Notes under the pieces: generated by a model
Databases searched by the model: none
What the model was told of the DNA's origin: nothing
What the model saw: the letters and a program-made list of their open reading frames with translations, nothing else
Shown here: positions 1-9,642 of the stretch, piece by piece
Layout of the letters: every line of letters begins with the position of its first letter
Position numbering within the stretch: position 1 is the first letter of the stretch
Made by a program: the position numbers and the translations under genes
Assembly: GCA_963755755.1 (NCBI GenBank)
Contig: CAVWLJ010000003.1
Coordinates: forward strand, 119,832 to 183,831
DNA length: 64,000 bases
From: DATKNA01 sp963755755
GTDB taxonomy: Bacteria; Actinomycetota; Actinomycetes; Actinomycetales; Kineosporiaceae
Direction: 5' to 3'

Positions 1-2359
1 CGACCTGGCGGTGCCGCTGCCGTCGGACCTGTCCGCCCTCGGCGTCCGGGCCGCGAGCCGGCTCTCGGTGCAGCGCGCTCTCGACGGGCTGGACACCCCC
101 GCCCTGCAGGTGCTCGAGGTGCTCGCCGCGCTGCCGGAACCGGCGGCGCCCGGGCAGGTCTCCGCACTGTGGGGTGCCGCGGCCGGTCCGGTGCTGGACC
201 GGTTGCGCGGCCTCGCCCTCGTCTGGGGTGCGCCCCGGGCCCTGCAGCTCGTGCGCGCCGCGCGCGACGTCCTCGGCCCCTACCCGGCCGGGCTCGGCCC
301 GCCGCTGGCCGACGCGCTGGGCCGGCGCTCGCCGCAGCGCATCGCGGACCTGCTCGACGACCTCGGGTTGCCGCCGACAGGCGATCCCGAGACGGCGCTG
401 GCCCGGCTCGCCGAGCACCTCGGCCGCGCCGACGTCGTCCACGGCCTGCTCGAGGAGGCCCCGATCGGTGTGCGGGCCGTGCTCGACCGGCTCACCTGGG
501 GGCCGCCGGTGGGTCAGGTGTCGGACGCCGACCGGCCCGTCCGCCGCTCCGCGGCCACCGGTCCCGTGGAGTGGCTGCTCGCGCGCGGCCTGCTGGGCGT
601 GGCGGACGCCGGCCACGTCGTCCTGCCCCGCGAGGTCGCGCTGGTGCTGCGTGGGGGCCACGTGCACCGGCGTCCGGAGACGCGGCCGGCCGCCCTGGAG
701 ACCGAGCCGAAGCCCGCAGCCCGGGTGCAGGGGACGGCTGCGGGTGCAGCGGCCGAGGCCGTCCGGCTCGTCGGTGCCCTCGGCGAGGCCTGGGGCACGA
801 ACCCGCCGCCGGTGCTGCGGGCCGGGGGGCTCGGCGTCCGGGAGCTGCGCAGGACGGCGACCGCGCTCGAGGCGGACGAGGGTGTCGCGGCGCGGGTCGT
901 CGAGCTCGCCTTCGCCACCGGACTGGTCGCGGACGACGGTGAGCTCGACCCCCGCTGGGCCCCGACGCCGGCGTTCGACGCGTGGAGCGAGCTCGGCACC
1001 GGCGACCGCTGGACGGCACTCGCGATGGCCTGGCTGGGCACGACGCGCTCCCCCGGGCTGGTCGGCACCCGCGACGAGCGGGACAGCCCGCGCGCCGCGC
1101 TCGGCGGCGACCTCGACCGGGCCGCCGCTCCGGAGGTCCGCCGCTGGGTGCTCGACCGCCTGGCCGAGGCGGGCACGGACGCGGACCCGTGCGCACCCGA
1201 CCCGGGATCGCTGCTCGCCCTGCTCGACTGGACCGCGCCCCGGCGCGCCGGCCGGATGCGGTCGCTGCTCGTCGGCTGGGCGCTCGACGAGGCGGCCTGG
1301 CTCGGCGTCACCGGCGCCGGGGCCCTCGCCCCGCACGGGCGACTGCTGCTCACCGCTCCGGGAGCCGCCGCAGCGAGCCTCGACGCCGCGCTGCCGCCCG
1401 CGGTCGACCACGTGCTGCTGCAGGCGGACCTCACCGCGATCGCCCCCGGGCCGCTGGCACCGGATCTCGACCGGGAGCTGACCCTCGCCGCGGACGTCGA
1501 GAGCCGCGGCGGGGCCACCGTGTTCCGGTTCACGCCCGAATCCGTCCGGCGTGCCCTGGACGCCGGGCGCAGCGGCGACGACCTGCTCGCCTGGCTGACG
1601 CGGTCGTCGAGCACACCCGTGCCGCAGCCGCTGGCCTACCTGGTGCAGGACACGGCCCGCCGGTACGGGCGGATCCGGATCGGCACCGCGCAGTGCTACG
1701 TGCGCGGTGACGACGAGAGCGCCCTGGCGGAACTGCTCGCCGACCGGCGCACCGCCGGGCTGCGGCTCCGCCGGCTCGCGCCGACCGTGCTGGCCGCGCA
1801 GGCGCCGCCGGAGACGGTGCTCTCGGTGCTGCGCGGCATGGGGCTGGCGCCGGCCGCCGAGTCCGCCGAGGGGGACGTCGTCGTCCGTGGCCCCCAGTCG
1901 CACCGCACGCCGCCGCGCGCACGGCCCCGGCCCGTGACCCCGCTGCCGCCGGCGCCCGGCGAGGCCGCGCTGCTCTCGGCCGTCCAGGCGCTGCGGTCGG
2001 CCGACGAGGCGGCGGCGTCGCGCGCGGCCGGCCGGGTGGACGTCGTGGACGTCGGCCCGCCGCCGGTTCTCGCCGCGACGGATCCGGCGTCCGCCCTCGC
2101 GCTGCTCCGGGACGCCGCCGCCGCCCGGCGTCCGGTGTGGATCGGGTACGCGGACGCCGGGGGGCACGTGGCCCGGCGTCTCGTCGAGCCGCTCTCGGTG
2201 GACGCCGGCCGGATCACGGCGTTCGACCGCGGCTCGGAGGAGGTCCGGACGTTCTCCGTGCACCGCGTCACCGGCGTCGCCGCCGCCTCCTCCCCCCACC
2301 CTCCCTTCCCCCCTCGCGCTGATCATGCAATCCGCGTTGATCAGTGTCCGGTTCGGTGA
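1..2359 (+). CDS. Helicase-associated domain protein (Rv0862c-like), 5' end outside window
   Basis: The reading frame is open to the left edge, so the start is missing; by comparison with mycobacterial Rv0862c-type proteins only about 20-25 residues should be lost. Over 780 codons are visible. A helicase-C-like segment (PF13625 type) contains LVQDTARRYGRIRIGTAQCY at about residue 545, and the C-terminus (RPVWIGYADAGGHVARRLVE, ending HRVTGV) resembles a WYL ligand-binding fold. The family sits next to an XPB helicase in actinobacteria, as here, and probably assists DNA repair or remodelling; the exact role is unknown. The last ~25 codons run into a large inverted repeat and are unlikely to be conserved. 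Confidence 0.8.
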   Translation, partial: DLAVPLPSDLSALGVRAASRLSVQRALDGLDTPALQVLEVLAALPEPAAPGQVSALWGAAAGPVLDRLRGLALVWGAPRALQLVRAARDVLGPYPAGLGPPLADALGRRSPQRIADLLDDLGLPPTGDPETALARLAEHLGRADVVHGLLEEAPIGVRAVLDRLTWGPPVGQVSDADRPVRRSAATGPVEWLLARGLLGVADAGHVVLPREVALVLRGGHVHRRPETRPAALETEPKPAARVQGTAAGAAAEAVRLVGALGEAWGTNPPPVLRAGGLGVRELRRTATALEADEGVAARVVELAFATGLVADDGELDPRWAPTPAFDAWSELGTGDRWTALAMAWLGTTRSPGLVGTRDERDSPRAALGGDLDRAAAPEVRRWVLDRLAEAGTDADPCAPDPGSLLALLDWTAPRRAGRMRSLLVGWALDEAAWLGVTGAGALAPHGRLLLTAPGAAAASLDAALPPAVDHVLLQADLTAIAPGPLAPDLDRELTLAADVESRGGATVFRFTPESVRRALDAGRSGDDLLAWLTRSSSTPVPQPLAYLVQDTARRYGRIRIGTAQCYVRGDDESALAELLADRRTAGLRLRRLAPTVLAAQAPPETVLSVLRGMGLAPAAESAEGDVVVRGPQSHRTPPRARPRPVTPLPPAPGEAALLSAVQALRSADEAAASRAAGRVDVVDVGPPPVLAATDPASALALLRDAAAARRPVWIGYADAGGHVARRLVEPLSVDAGRITAFDRGSEEVRTFSVHRVTGVAAASSPHPPFPPRADHAIRVDQCPVR

Positions 2360-2386
2360 CAGATCGACGCGGATTGCATGATCAGC
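2318..2386. repeat. Long inverted repeat with 25-bp arms
   Basis: The arms at 2318-2342 and 2362-2386 are complementary over 25 bp with one mismatch (20 bp perfect at the outer ends, beginning GCTGATCATGCAATC). They flank a 19-base loop that holds the stop codon of the upstream gene. No T-tract follows. It could act as a terminator or mRNA-processing hairpin between the Rv0862c-like gene and the helicase, or be a REP/MITE-like element. The AT-richer arm differs in composition from the flanking coding DNA. Confidence 0.8.
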
Positions 2387-2447
2387 GGAAGAGGCGGCGT
2401 GCGAGGGTGGTTGTGCTCGGAGCATCCCGACGGAAGGTTGTGCCTGC

Positions 2448-4091
2448 GTGACCGACGGACCCCTGATCGTCCAGAGCGACAAGACGCTGCTCCTGGAGGT
2501 CGACCACCCCCTCGCCGACGCCTGCCGGCAGGCCATCGCGCCGTTCGCCGAGCTCGAACGCGCCCCCGAGCACGTGCACACCTACCGGCTGACCCCGCTC
2601 GGCCTGTGGAACGCGCGGGCCGCGGGGCACGACGCCGAGCAGGTCGTCGACGTCCTGCTCGAGTACTCGCGCTACCCGGTGCCGCACGCGCTGCTCGTCG
2701 ACGTCGCCGAGACCATGGCCCGCTACGGCCGGCTGCAGCTGGTCAAGCACCCCACGCACGGGCTCGTGCTGCACGGGCTCGACGTACCGGTGCTCGAGGA
2801 GGTGCTGCGCAGCGCCAAGGTCAAGCCGCTGATCGGCACGCGGATCGACACCGAGCACGTTCTCGTCCACCCGAGCGAGCGGGGGCACCTCAAGCAGGTG
2901 CTGCTCAAGCTGGGCTGGCCCGCGGAGGACCTCGCCGGCTACGTCGACGGCGAGGCGCACCCGATCGCCCTGCACGAGGACGGCTGGACGCTGCGGCCCT
3001 ACCAGAAGGAGGCCGTCACCGGCTTCTGGCACGGAGGCTCCGGCGTCGTCGTCCTGCCCTGCGGTGCCGGGAAGACGATCGTCGGCGCCGCGGCGATGGC
3101 GCGTGCCAGCGCGACCACCCTGATCCTGGTCACGAACACCGTCAGCGCGCGGCAGTGGCGCGACGAGCTGCTCAAGCGCACGTCGCTGACCGAGGACGAG
3201 ATCGGCGAGTACTCCGGCTCCCGCAAGGAGATCCGGCCCGTCACGATCGCCACGTACCAGGTCATGACGACGAAGCGGAAGGGCGTCTACGCCCACCTCG
3301 AGGTCTTCGACGCGCGCGACTGGGGGCTCGTGATCTACGACGAGGTGCACCTGCTGCCGGCGCCGATCTTCCGGATGACCGCCGACCTGCAGGCGCGGCG
3401 GCGTCTCGGCCTGACCGCGACGCTCGTCCGCGAGGACGGCCGCGAAGGTGACGTCTTCTCGCTCATCGGGCCCAAGCGGTACGACGCCCCGTGGAAGGAC
3501 ATCGAGTCTCAGGGCTACATCGCGCCCGCCGACTGCGTCGAGGTCCGCGTGACGCTGCCCGAGCGGGACCGCCTGCTCTACGCCACGGCCGAGCCCGAGG
3601 AGCGCTACCGGCTCTGCTCGACCGCCGCGGAGAAGACCAAGGTCGTCGAACGACTCGTCGCGCAGCACAAGGGCGAACCGACGCTGGTCATCGGGCAGTA
3701 CATCGACCAGCTCGACGACCTCGGCGAACGGCTCGACGCCCCGGTGCTCAAGGGCGAGACGACGGTCAAGGAGCGGCAGCGGCTCTTCGAGGCGTTCCGG
3801 CACGGCGAGATCACCACGCTCGTCGTGAGCAAGGTCGCGAACTTCTCCATCGACCTGCCCGAGGCGAGCGTGGCCATCCAGGTGTCGGGGTCCTTCGGGT
3901 CCCGGCAGGAGGAGGCGCAGCGACTCGGCCGCGTGCTGCGGCCGAAGGCCGACGGCCGGGCGGCCCGGTTCTACGCGATCGTCGCGCGCGACACCCTGGA
4001 CCAGGAGTTCGCCGCGCACCGCCAGCGCTTCCTCGCCGAGCAGGGCTACGCCTACCGGATCGTCGACGCCGACGACGTCCACCAGCCCTGA
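2448..4091 (+). CDS. XPB/ERCC3-type DNA repair helicase (Rv0861c-like)
   Basis: A 547-residue SF2 helicase. Visible motifs in order: Walker A LPCGAGKTIVGAA (about 202-214), DEAH-box variant IYDEVHLLP (about 300), motif III LTATLVRED, and motif VI QEEAQRLGRVLRPK (about 485). The N-terminal ~180 residues match the bacterial XPB helicase-associated region. Family members unwind or translocate DNA 3'-5' and are linked to nucleotide excision repair; the bacterial role is less defined. The GTG start gives the family-typical MTDGPLIVQSD beginning. It lies 88 bp after the Rv0862c-like gene, the usual actinobacterial pairing. The frame is intact. Confidence 0.93.
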   Translation: MTDGPLIVQSDKTLLLEVDHPLADACRQAIAPFAELERAPEHVHTYRLTPLGLWNARAAGHDAEQVVDVLLEYSRYPVPHALLVDVAETMARYGRLQLVKHPTHGLVLHGLDVPVLEEVLRSAKVKPLIGTRIDTEHVLVHPSERGHLKQVLLKLGWPAEDLAGYVDGEAHPIALHEDGWTLRPYQKEAVTGFWHGGSGVVVLPCGAGKTIVGAAAMARASATTLILVTNTVSARQWRDELLKRTSLTEDEIGEYSGSRKEIRPVTIATYQVMTTKRKGVYAHLEVFDARDWGLVIYDEVHLLPAPIFRMTADLQARRRLGLTATLVREDGREGDVFSLIGPKRYDAPWKDIESQGYIAPADCVEVRVTLPERDRLLYATAEPEERYRLCSTAAEKTKVVERLVAQHKGEPTLVIGQYIDQLDDLGERLDAPVLKGETTVKERQRLFEAFRHGEITTLVVSKVANFSIDLPEASVAIQVSGSFGSRQEEAQRLGRVLRPKADGRAARFYAIVARDTLDQEFAAHRQRFLAEQGYAYRIVDADDVHQP

Positions 4092-4183
4092 GCCGCGCCT
4101 CTCCCCTTGATCCGCGCGGAGTCTTAGCGGGAGCCTGGGTCGTCCACAGGGTTCTCTCAGGCTCGGCGGCTTCTCTTGAGGAC

Positions 4184-5626
4184 GTGAGCAGCGCGACCGC
4201 TTCCCGACAGGAGTCCCCGGCGTCCCCCTTTCCGGACGCCGGGCGGGTGATCGCGAGGCGACGCCCGCGGCCCGTCCCGCGCTGGTACCGGGACGCCGCC
4301 GTCGTCGTCACCTGGCTGAGCATGCTCGTCGTGGTCGCCCTCTGGGTGTCCGGCGGCGGCATCCGGGCCCTGGCGAACCCGCTGAGCGGCGACGGGCTCA
4401 CCACGCTCGGCCGGATCACCGGCCTCGTCTCGGCCGACCTGCTCCTCATCCAGGTCCTGCTCATGGCCCGGATCCCGTTCGTCGAACGGGCCTACGGCCA
4501 GGACGAGCTGGCCCGCCGGCACCGGCTGGTCGGCTTCTGGTCCTTCAACCTGATGCTCGCCCACGTCGTGCTCATCACCGTGGGGTACGCCGCGACGTAC
4601 GCGAACAACGTCGTCTCCGAGTTCGTCCACATCGTGCTCGACTACCCGGCGATGCTCCTCGCCCTGGCCGGGACGCTGGCGCTGATCCTCGTCGTCGCCA
4701 CCTCGATCCGCGCCGCGCGACGCAAGCTGCGCTACGAGGACTGGCACCTCATCCACCTCTACGCCTACCTGGGGGTGGGGCTCGCCCTGCCGCACCAGTT
4801 GTGGACGGGCGCGGACTTCCTCTCCAGCCCCGCCGCCACGGTCTACTGGTGGACGTTGTGGGCGGCGGCGGCCGCCGCGATCCTCACCTGGCGGGTCGGC
4901 GTCCCGCTCTACCGCTCCGCCCGGTACGGCCTCGTCGTCGAGCGCGTCGTGACCGAGGGCCCGGGCGTGGTCTCCGTCGTGATGCGCGGCCGCGACCTGC
5001 AGAGACTCCGGGTGAGCGCCGGGCAGTTCTTCACCTGGCGGTTCCTCGACGGGCGCGGCTGGACGCGCGGCAACCCCTACTCGCTCTCCGCGGCGCCGAC
5101 CCCGACGCAGCTGCGGATCACGGCGAAGGACCTCGGCGACGGCAGCCGTCGGCTGGAGCGGCTGAAGCCCGGCACCCGGGTGCTGGTCGAAGGCCCGTTC
5201 GGCCGGATGCACCCCGGCGTCCGGACCCGCCGCAAGGTCACGCTGCTCGCCGGCGGGATCGGCGTCACGCCCCTGCGGGCGATGCTGGAGGAGCTCGAGC
5301 AGGGACCGGGCGACGTGACCCTGGTCTACCGCGCGCACAGCAAGCACGACGTCGTCCTCCGACGCGAGATCGACGACCTCGTCGCGGCCACCGGCGCGCG
5401 CGTCTATTACGCCCTCGGCCCCCGCATCCCGAACCGCCGCAGCTGGCTCCCGCAGGCCGCCGCGCACCTGGACGACGTCAGCGCGCTGCGGCACCTCGTG
5501 CCGGACGTCGCCGACCACGACGTCTTCATCTGCGGCGCCGTGCCCTGGATGGAGGCCGCCCGCGACGCCTGCCTCGCCGCCGGCGTCCCGCCCGAGCGGA
5601 TCCACCTCGAGCGCTTCTCCTGGTGA
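4184..5626 (+). CDS. Ferric-reductase-like transmembrane flavin oxidoreductase
   Basis: A 480-residue protein with about six N-terminal membrane segments. Histidines in DWHLIHLYAYLGVG and LPHQLW could ligate haem. A ferredoxin-reductase-type module follows: FAD-binding RGNPYSLSAAPT (about 295), NAD(P)-binding LLAGGIGVTPLRAML (about 355) and a C-terminal ICGAVPWMEAA. It should pass electrons from cytosolic NAD(P)H across the membrane. Directly downstream come an FMN-binding protein and ApbE, so the likely acceptor is the covalently flavinylated partner. The GTG at 4184 was chosen because it is the first start in frame after the helicase stop and yields MSSATASRQ followed by a basic, then hydrophobic, stretch. 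An upstream extension overlapping the helicase is a shadow. Confidence 0.88.
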   Translation: MSSATASRQESPASPFPDAGRVIARRRPRPVPRWYRDAAVVVTWLSMLVVVALWVSGGGIRALANPLSGDGLTTLGRITGLVSADLLLIQVLLMARIPFVERAYGQDELARRHRLVGFWSFNLMLAHVVLITVGYAATYANNVVSEFVHIVLDYPAMLLALAGTLALILVVATSIRAARRKLRYEDWHLIHLYAYLGVGLALPHQLWTGADFLSSPAATVYWWTLWAAAAAAILTWRVGVPLYRSARYGLVVERVVTEGPGVVSVVMRGRDLQRLRVSAGQFFTWRFLDGRGWTRGNPYSLSAAPTPTQLRITAKDLGDGSRRLERLKPGTRVLVEGPFGRMHPGVRTRRKVTLLAGGIGVTPLRAMLEELEQGPGDVTLVYRAHSKHDVVLRREIDDLVAATGARVYYALGPRIPNRRSWLPQAAAHLDDVSALRHLVPDVADHDVFICGAVPWMEAARDACLAAGVPPERIHLERFSW

Positions 5627-5656
5627 CCCGCCTCCCCGCGACCCGGAAGGACTGAC

Positions 5657-6184
5657 ATGCGCCGCAACCTCGTAGCCCTCCTGGGCACGCTGAGCGCCCT
5701 GGTTCTCCTCTTCAGCTACCACACCAGCCTCGACAGCCAAGCCTCGACGTCGACGTCCGCCACCGCGCCCGTGACGCCGGGCAGCAGCTCGGGCAGCGGC
5801 AGCAGCAGCGGCTCCACCTCGTCCGGCGGCGACTCCGGCAGCAGCGGCTCGTCGTCCGGCTCGAGCGCCGGCTCGAGCTCGGGCTCGAGCTCGGGCTCGA
5901 CCAGCGGAACGAAGACCTACACCGGCGACGTCGCGGACACCCGGTGGGGGCCGGTCCAGGTGAAGATCACTGTGACCAACGGGAAGATCACGGCGGCCGA
6001 GCCGACCCAGGTGCCGAGCGACAACCCGCGCGACCAGGAGATCAACTCCTACGCCGTGCCGATCCTCAACCAGGAGGCCGTGAAGGCGCAGAGCGCGCAG
6101 ATCGACGCGATCTCCGGCGCGACCGTGACCAGCGACGGCTACATCCAGTCGCTGCAGTCCGCGATCGACCAGGCGCACCTGTAG
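5657..6184 (+). CDS. Exported FMN-binding domain protein with Ser/Gly linker
   Basis: 175 residues: an N-terminal membrane anchor (NLVALLGTLSALVLLF), a Ser/Gly-rich linker (about 42-84) and an FMN_bind domain. The flavinylation motif DAISGAT is at 150-156, with Thr156 the expected residue to receive FMN by phosphoester linkage. It should work outside the membrane as an electron carrier fed by the ferric-reductase-like enzyme 30 bp upstream and be modified by the ApbE encoded 9 bp downstream. The linker is encoded by degenerate GGCTCGAGC-like tandem units. The frame is intact and the whole three-gene order is a recognised functional set. Confidence 0.9.
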   Translation: MRRNLVALLGTLSALVLLFSYHTSLDSQASTSTSATAPVTPGSSSGSGSSSGSTSSGGDSGSSGSSSGSSAGSSSGSSSGSTSGTKTYTGDVADTRWGPVQVKITVTNGKITAAEPTQVPSDNPRDQEINSYAVPILNQEAVKAQSAQIDAISGATVTSDGYIQSLQSAIDQAHL

Positions 6185-6193
6185 GCCGCGCCG

Positions 6194-7011
6194 ATGCAGA
6201 CGACGACGCAGACCGAGCGGCTCGCCCACGTCGAGCAGGTGATGGGGATGCCGGTGAGCATCCACGTCCGCGGTCCGCATGCCCGCACCGATCCGGCCGT
6301 CGCGGACGCCGTCGCCCGCGCCGTCCGCGGCCTGCACGACGTCGACACCACGTTCAGCACCTGGAAGGCCGACAGCGTCGTCAGCCGGATCCGGCGCGGC
6401 GAGCTGAGCCTCGACGAGGCCCCGGCCGACGTCCGCGAGGTCGCCCGGCTGTGCCTGCAGGCCCGCGACCGCACCGAGGGCTGGTTCGACGGCTGGCTGC
6501 CGGACGGCCCCACCGGGCCACGGCTGTTCGAGCCGACCGGACTGGTCAAGGGCTGGGCCGTGCATCGGGCCTGCGACCTGCTGCGCGGGGCGCTCCCCGG
6601 CCACGACGTCCTCGTCGACGCCGGGGGCGACGTCGCGCTCGCCTGCAACCGGGTCGACACCCCCGCCTGGACGGTCGGCGTCGAGGACCCGCGCGACCGC
6701 TCGCGGGTGCTCGCGACCCTCGAGCTCCGGGTCGGCGGTGTCGCGACGTCCGGGTCCGCCGCCCGCGGGGCGCACGTGCTCGACCCGCGGACCGGCGAGC
6801 CCGGGGGGATCGGGCTGCTCGCCGTCACCGTGGTCGCACCCGACCTAGTCACGGCGGACGTCGACGCCACGGCGGCGTTCGCCCGCGGCGGCGGGCGCCG
6901 AGGCGTGGCTGGCCGACGCTGCCGGGGCGGACGGCGCTCGTCGTCCCGGTCTCCGGAGCGCCGCGCACGGTGACCGGCACCGCGACCGCGCCCCTGTCAC
7001 CCCTGCGCTGA
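6194..7011 (+). CDS. apbE: FAD:protein FMN transferase (ApbE), apparent frameshifts near the 3' end
   Basis: The protein covalently attaches FMN from FAD to Ser/Thr of FMN_bind proteins. Visible motifs: QVMGMPVSIHVRG at the start, DTTFSTWKADSVVSRI, GLVKGWAVHRACDLL, DVLVDAGGDVALA and VGGVATSGSAARGAHVLDP. After VTADVDATAAFARGG the frame changes twice (near 6893-6895 and 6933-6936), giving GAEAWLADAAGADG and then ALVVPVSGAPRTVTG with a stop at 7011. Both changes are solved by skipping one base, so they look like sequence errors. The 3' end overlaps the convergent STAND gene by 15 bases. Confidence 0.85.
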
Positions 7012-9592
7012 CCCGCCGGACTCCGCCGGCAGGAGGGACCGCGTCGCCAGGTCCAACGCCTCCTCCGGCGCCAGCGCCGCACCCTCCGCGAAGGCGGCGT
7101 CGAACCGGGGGGTCGAGGCGCGCACGAACCCCTCGAGTCGCTGGCGCAGCGGCCGCACGAACGGCCAGACCGCGACCCCCACGAGGTGCCGGGCGTGCTC
7201 GGCCGCGCCCATCAGGCGCGCGGCGAGCTCCGGTTGCTGGGTCGCGAGCGCCAGCGACGGCGAACCCCTCCAGGCAGTAGGCCGTGCTCTCCCGGTCGTG
7301 CAGCGTGCGGTGCAGGCCGGCGGCGCGCCCCAGCTCGGCCCGCGCCGTGTCGAGGTCGAAGGCGAGCAGGGCGTCGAGCGCCAGCTGGTCGTGGGCCTGC
7401 GCGATCATGTGGTCGTCACCGATGCCGGTCGCGTGGCGCAGCACCTCCTCGTGCATCGCCTGCGCGCCCGCGACGTCCCCGGACAGCAGCGCCAGGTCGC
7501 CCAGCGGGATCAGCGCCAGCGCGACGCCCCAGTCGTCACCGGCCTGCCGGAAGAGGCGGACGGACTCCTCGAGCATCTCGCGCAGGTCCGCCGACGGCTC
7601 CTCGCCGTCGGGCAGGGGGCGGGTGAGGGCGAGGCTGAACAGCGCCTGCGCCAGGAGCCGGTCCTGCCCGGTCGCGCGCGCCGCCGGCGCGAGCTGCTCC
7701 AGCAGTGGCACGGCCTCGTCGCCGCGGCCGAGCGCCACCCGGATCGTCCCCCGCGTCCAGAGCAGCAGGGTCGCCTCCTCCGGCGGCAACGCGGACGCCG
7801 ACGGGAGGGCGGCGACCCCGTCCGCGACGTCGAGCATCTGCCCGAGCAGGCCGCGGCTCCACCAGTACCGCGTGAGCGGCGCGGTCAGCCGGACGGCCAG
7901 CGTCGCGTCGTCCTCGTCGAGGGCCCAGGCGAGCACGGCGCGGATCGTGTCCACGTCCTCGTCGATACGCCGCACCCAGACCCGGCCCTGCCCGCTGCCG
8001 AGCCCCTCGCCCGCGCGCGAGGTGAACCCGCAGAGGTAGGCGGCCAGCCGGCGCATCGTCGCCTCGCGCTGCCCGGCGTCCGCGAGCCGCTCGGCGGCGA
8101 ACTCGCGCACCGTCTCGAACATGCGGAACCGCGGCTCGCCCCGGCTGCGGCCGTCCGGGGTGACGAGGCTGTGGGCCACCAGCGAGGAGAGGGTCTCCAG
8201 CACGTCCGCGCCGCTGTCGTCGCCGTCGTCCGGCCGGCCGACCGCCTCGGCGGCCTCGAGCGACCACCCGCGCACGAAGACCGAGAGCCGCCGGAACAGC
8301 GCGCGTTCGTCGTGGTCGAGCAGCGCGTAGCTCCAGCCGATCGTCGCCCGCAACGTCTGCTGCCGGGAGGGTCGGTCGATCTCCAGCGACTTGAGGTCCA
8401 GGCGCCGGTCGAGCCGCTGCGCGAGCGCTTCCGGCGAGAGCACCCGCACCCGCGCAGCGGCCAGCTCGACGGCCAGCGGGATCCCCTCCAGCTGCTCGAC
8501 GATCTGCGTCACCGCGGGCCCGGACGTCGCGTCGAGCTCGAAGTCGTCGCGCACCTGCCGGGCGCGTTGGACGAAGACCTCGACCGCGGCCTCGGTCAGC
8601 AACGGCGCCAGCGCGATCTCGTGCTCCCCGCGCAGGCGCAGCGCCGTCCGGCTCGTCACGAGGATCTGCAGCCGGGGGCACGTCGCGAGCAGCCGGCCCA
8701 CCGCCGGCGCCGCCTCCACGACGTGCTCGAAGTTGTCGAGCACGAGCAGCAGCGGCCGGTGCCCGATCCGGTCCGCCAGGACGTCGGTGAGCGCCCGGCT
8801 CCCCTCGGCGCGGATGCCGAGCGCGTCCGCGACGGCGGTGGGTACGAGCGCGGGGTCGCCGAGCGGTGCGAGGTCGACGAACGCCCGGGTCGGCGTGCCC
8901 GCGCGGGCCGCGACCTCCAGGGCGAGGCGCGTCTTGCCGATGCCACCCGGCCCGAGCAGCGTCACGAGCCGGACGTCCGGCCTCCCGAGCAGCCCGAGCA
9001 CGGTGGCGATCTCGTGCTCACGACCGACGAGCGGCGTGGTGGGGACCGGCAGCGGCGCCGGTTCCACGTCCTGGCCCGGGGCGGGCGTCTTCGCGTCGAA
9101 GCGCTCCGTCAGCAGCACGGCGAGGTCGTCGGCGAGCAACGTGCCCAGGTGCTCGGCGTCGCGGTAGGGGGTGGTGGAGACGCCCGAGTCGCTCCAGATC
9201 CGCTCGATCATGGCGGTGAGCCGTGGCTCCCGGTGTGGCGCGGGCGTCTTGATGTAGAGCAGCTTCGGCCGGTCGCCGGAGAGCAGGTACTCGTCCTCGA
9301 GCCCCGAGACGTCGCTGCCGGGCGCGACCCAGCCGTAGCTCTCGCCGTAGATGCCGACGAAGACGTCGCTCTGGGCCAGGTAGGAGCGGTAGAGCTCGCG
9401 CGGCGGGTGCGGGCGGGCCCCGAGCTCGAACATCACCGGCGTCAGGCGGAGCCTGGTGATGGCCGCGCGGGCGGCGTCGCGCTCGGCGGCCAGCTCGTTC
9501 AACGTGGAGGAGACGAAGATCCGGACCCGACGGTCGTGCGGCGCGACGATGGCGTCGAGCGACGTCTGGCTGGTGGTCCGGGTCTCGGTCAT
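6997..9592 (-). CDS. DUF4062 - STAND (NB-ARC-type) ATPase with helical repeats, one apparent frameshift
   Basis: About 865 residues. The N-terminal DUF4062 domain (RRVRIFVSSTLNELAAERDA at 21-40, GIYGESYGWV about 80) is followed by a STAND nucleotide-switch domain: Walker A GPGGIGKT at 214-221, sensor LLLVLDNFEHV, ILVTSRTALRLRGE and GIPLAVELAAARVRVLSPE. The C-terminal half is TPR-like helices. Near 7260 the frame must advance one base to reach the end AEHARHLVGVAVWPFV...PAESGGSAQG. STAND ATPases oligomerise on sensing a trigger; DUF4062 is predicted to be a signalling or effector domain. The role could be immunity or transcription-like signalling. No DNA-binding domain is visible. ATG 9592 has a GAGG just upstream; 9625 is an alternative start. 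Confidence 0.75.
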
Positions 9593-9642
9593 GGCCTCGT
9601 AGCCCGTCGGACGGTGGGGGATCATCAGGATATGGACGTGAC

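Noticed and set aside
4094..4118. Terminator after the XPB helicase
   Set aside because: Only a 6-bp CCGCGC/GCGCGG stem with a 13-base loop; too weak to call.
4157..6775. 872-codon open frame on the minus strand
   Set aside because: It is a GC-driven mirror of the ferric-reductase, FMN-binding and ApbE genes; the translation is Asp/Gly/Arg/Val-rich without motifs.
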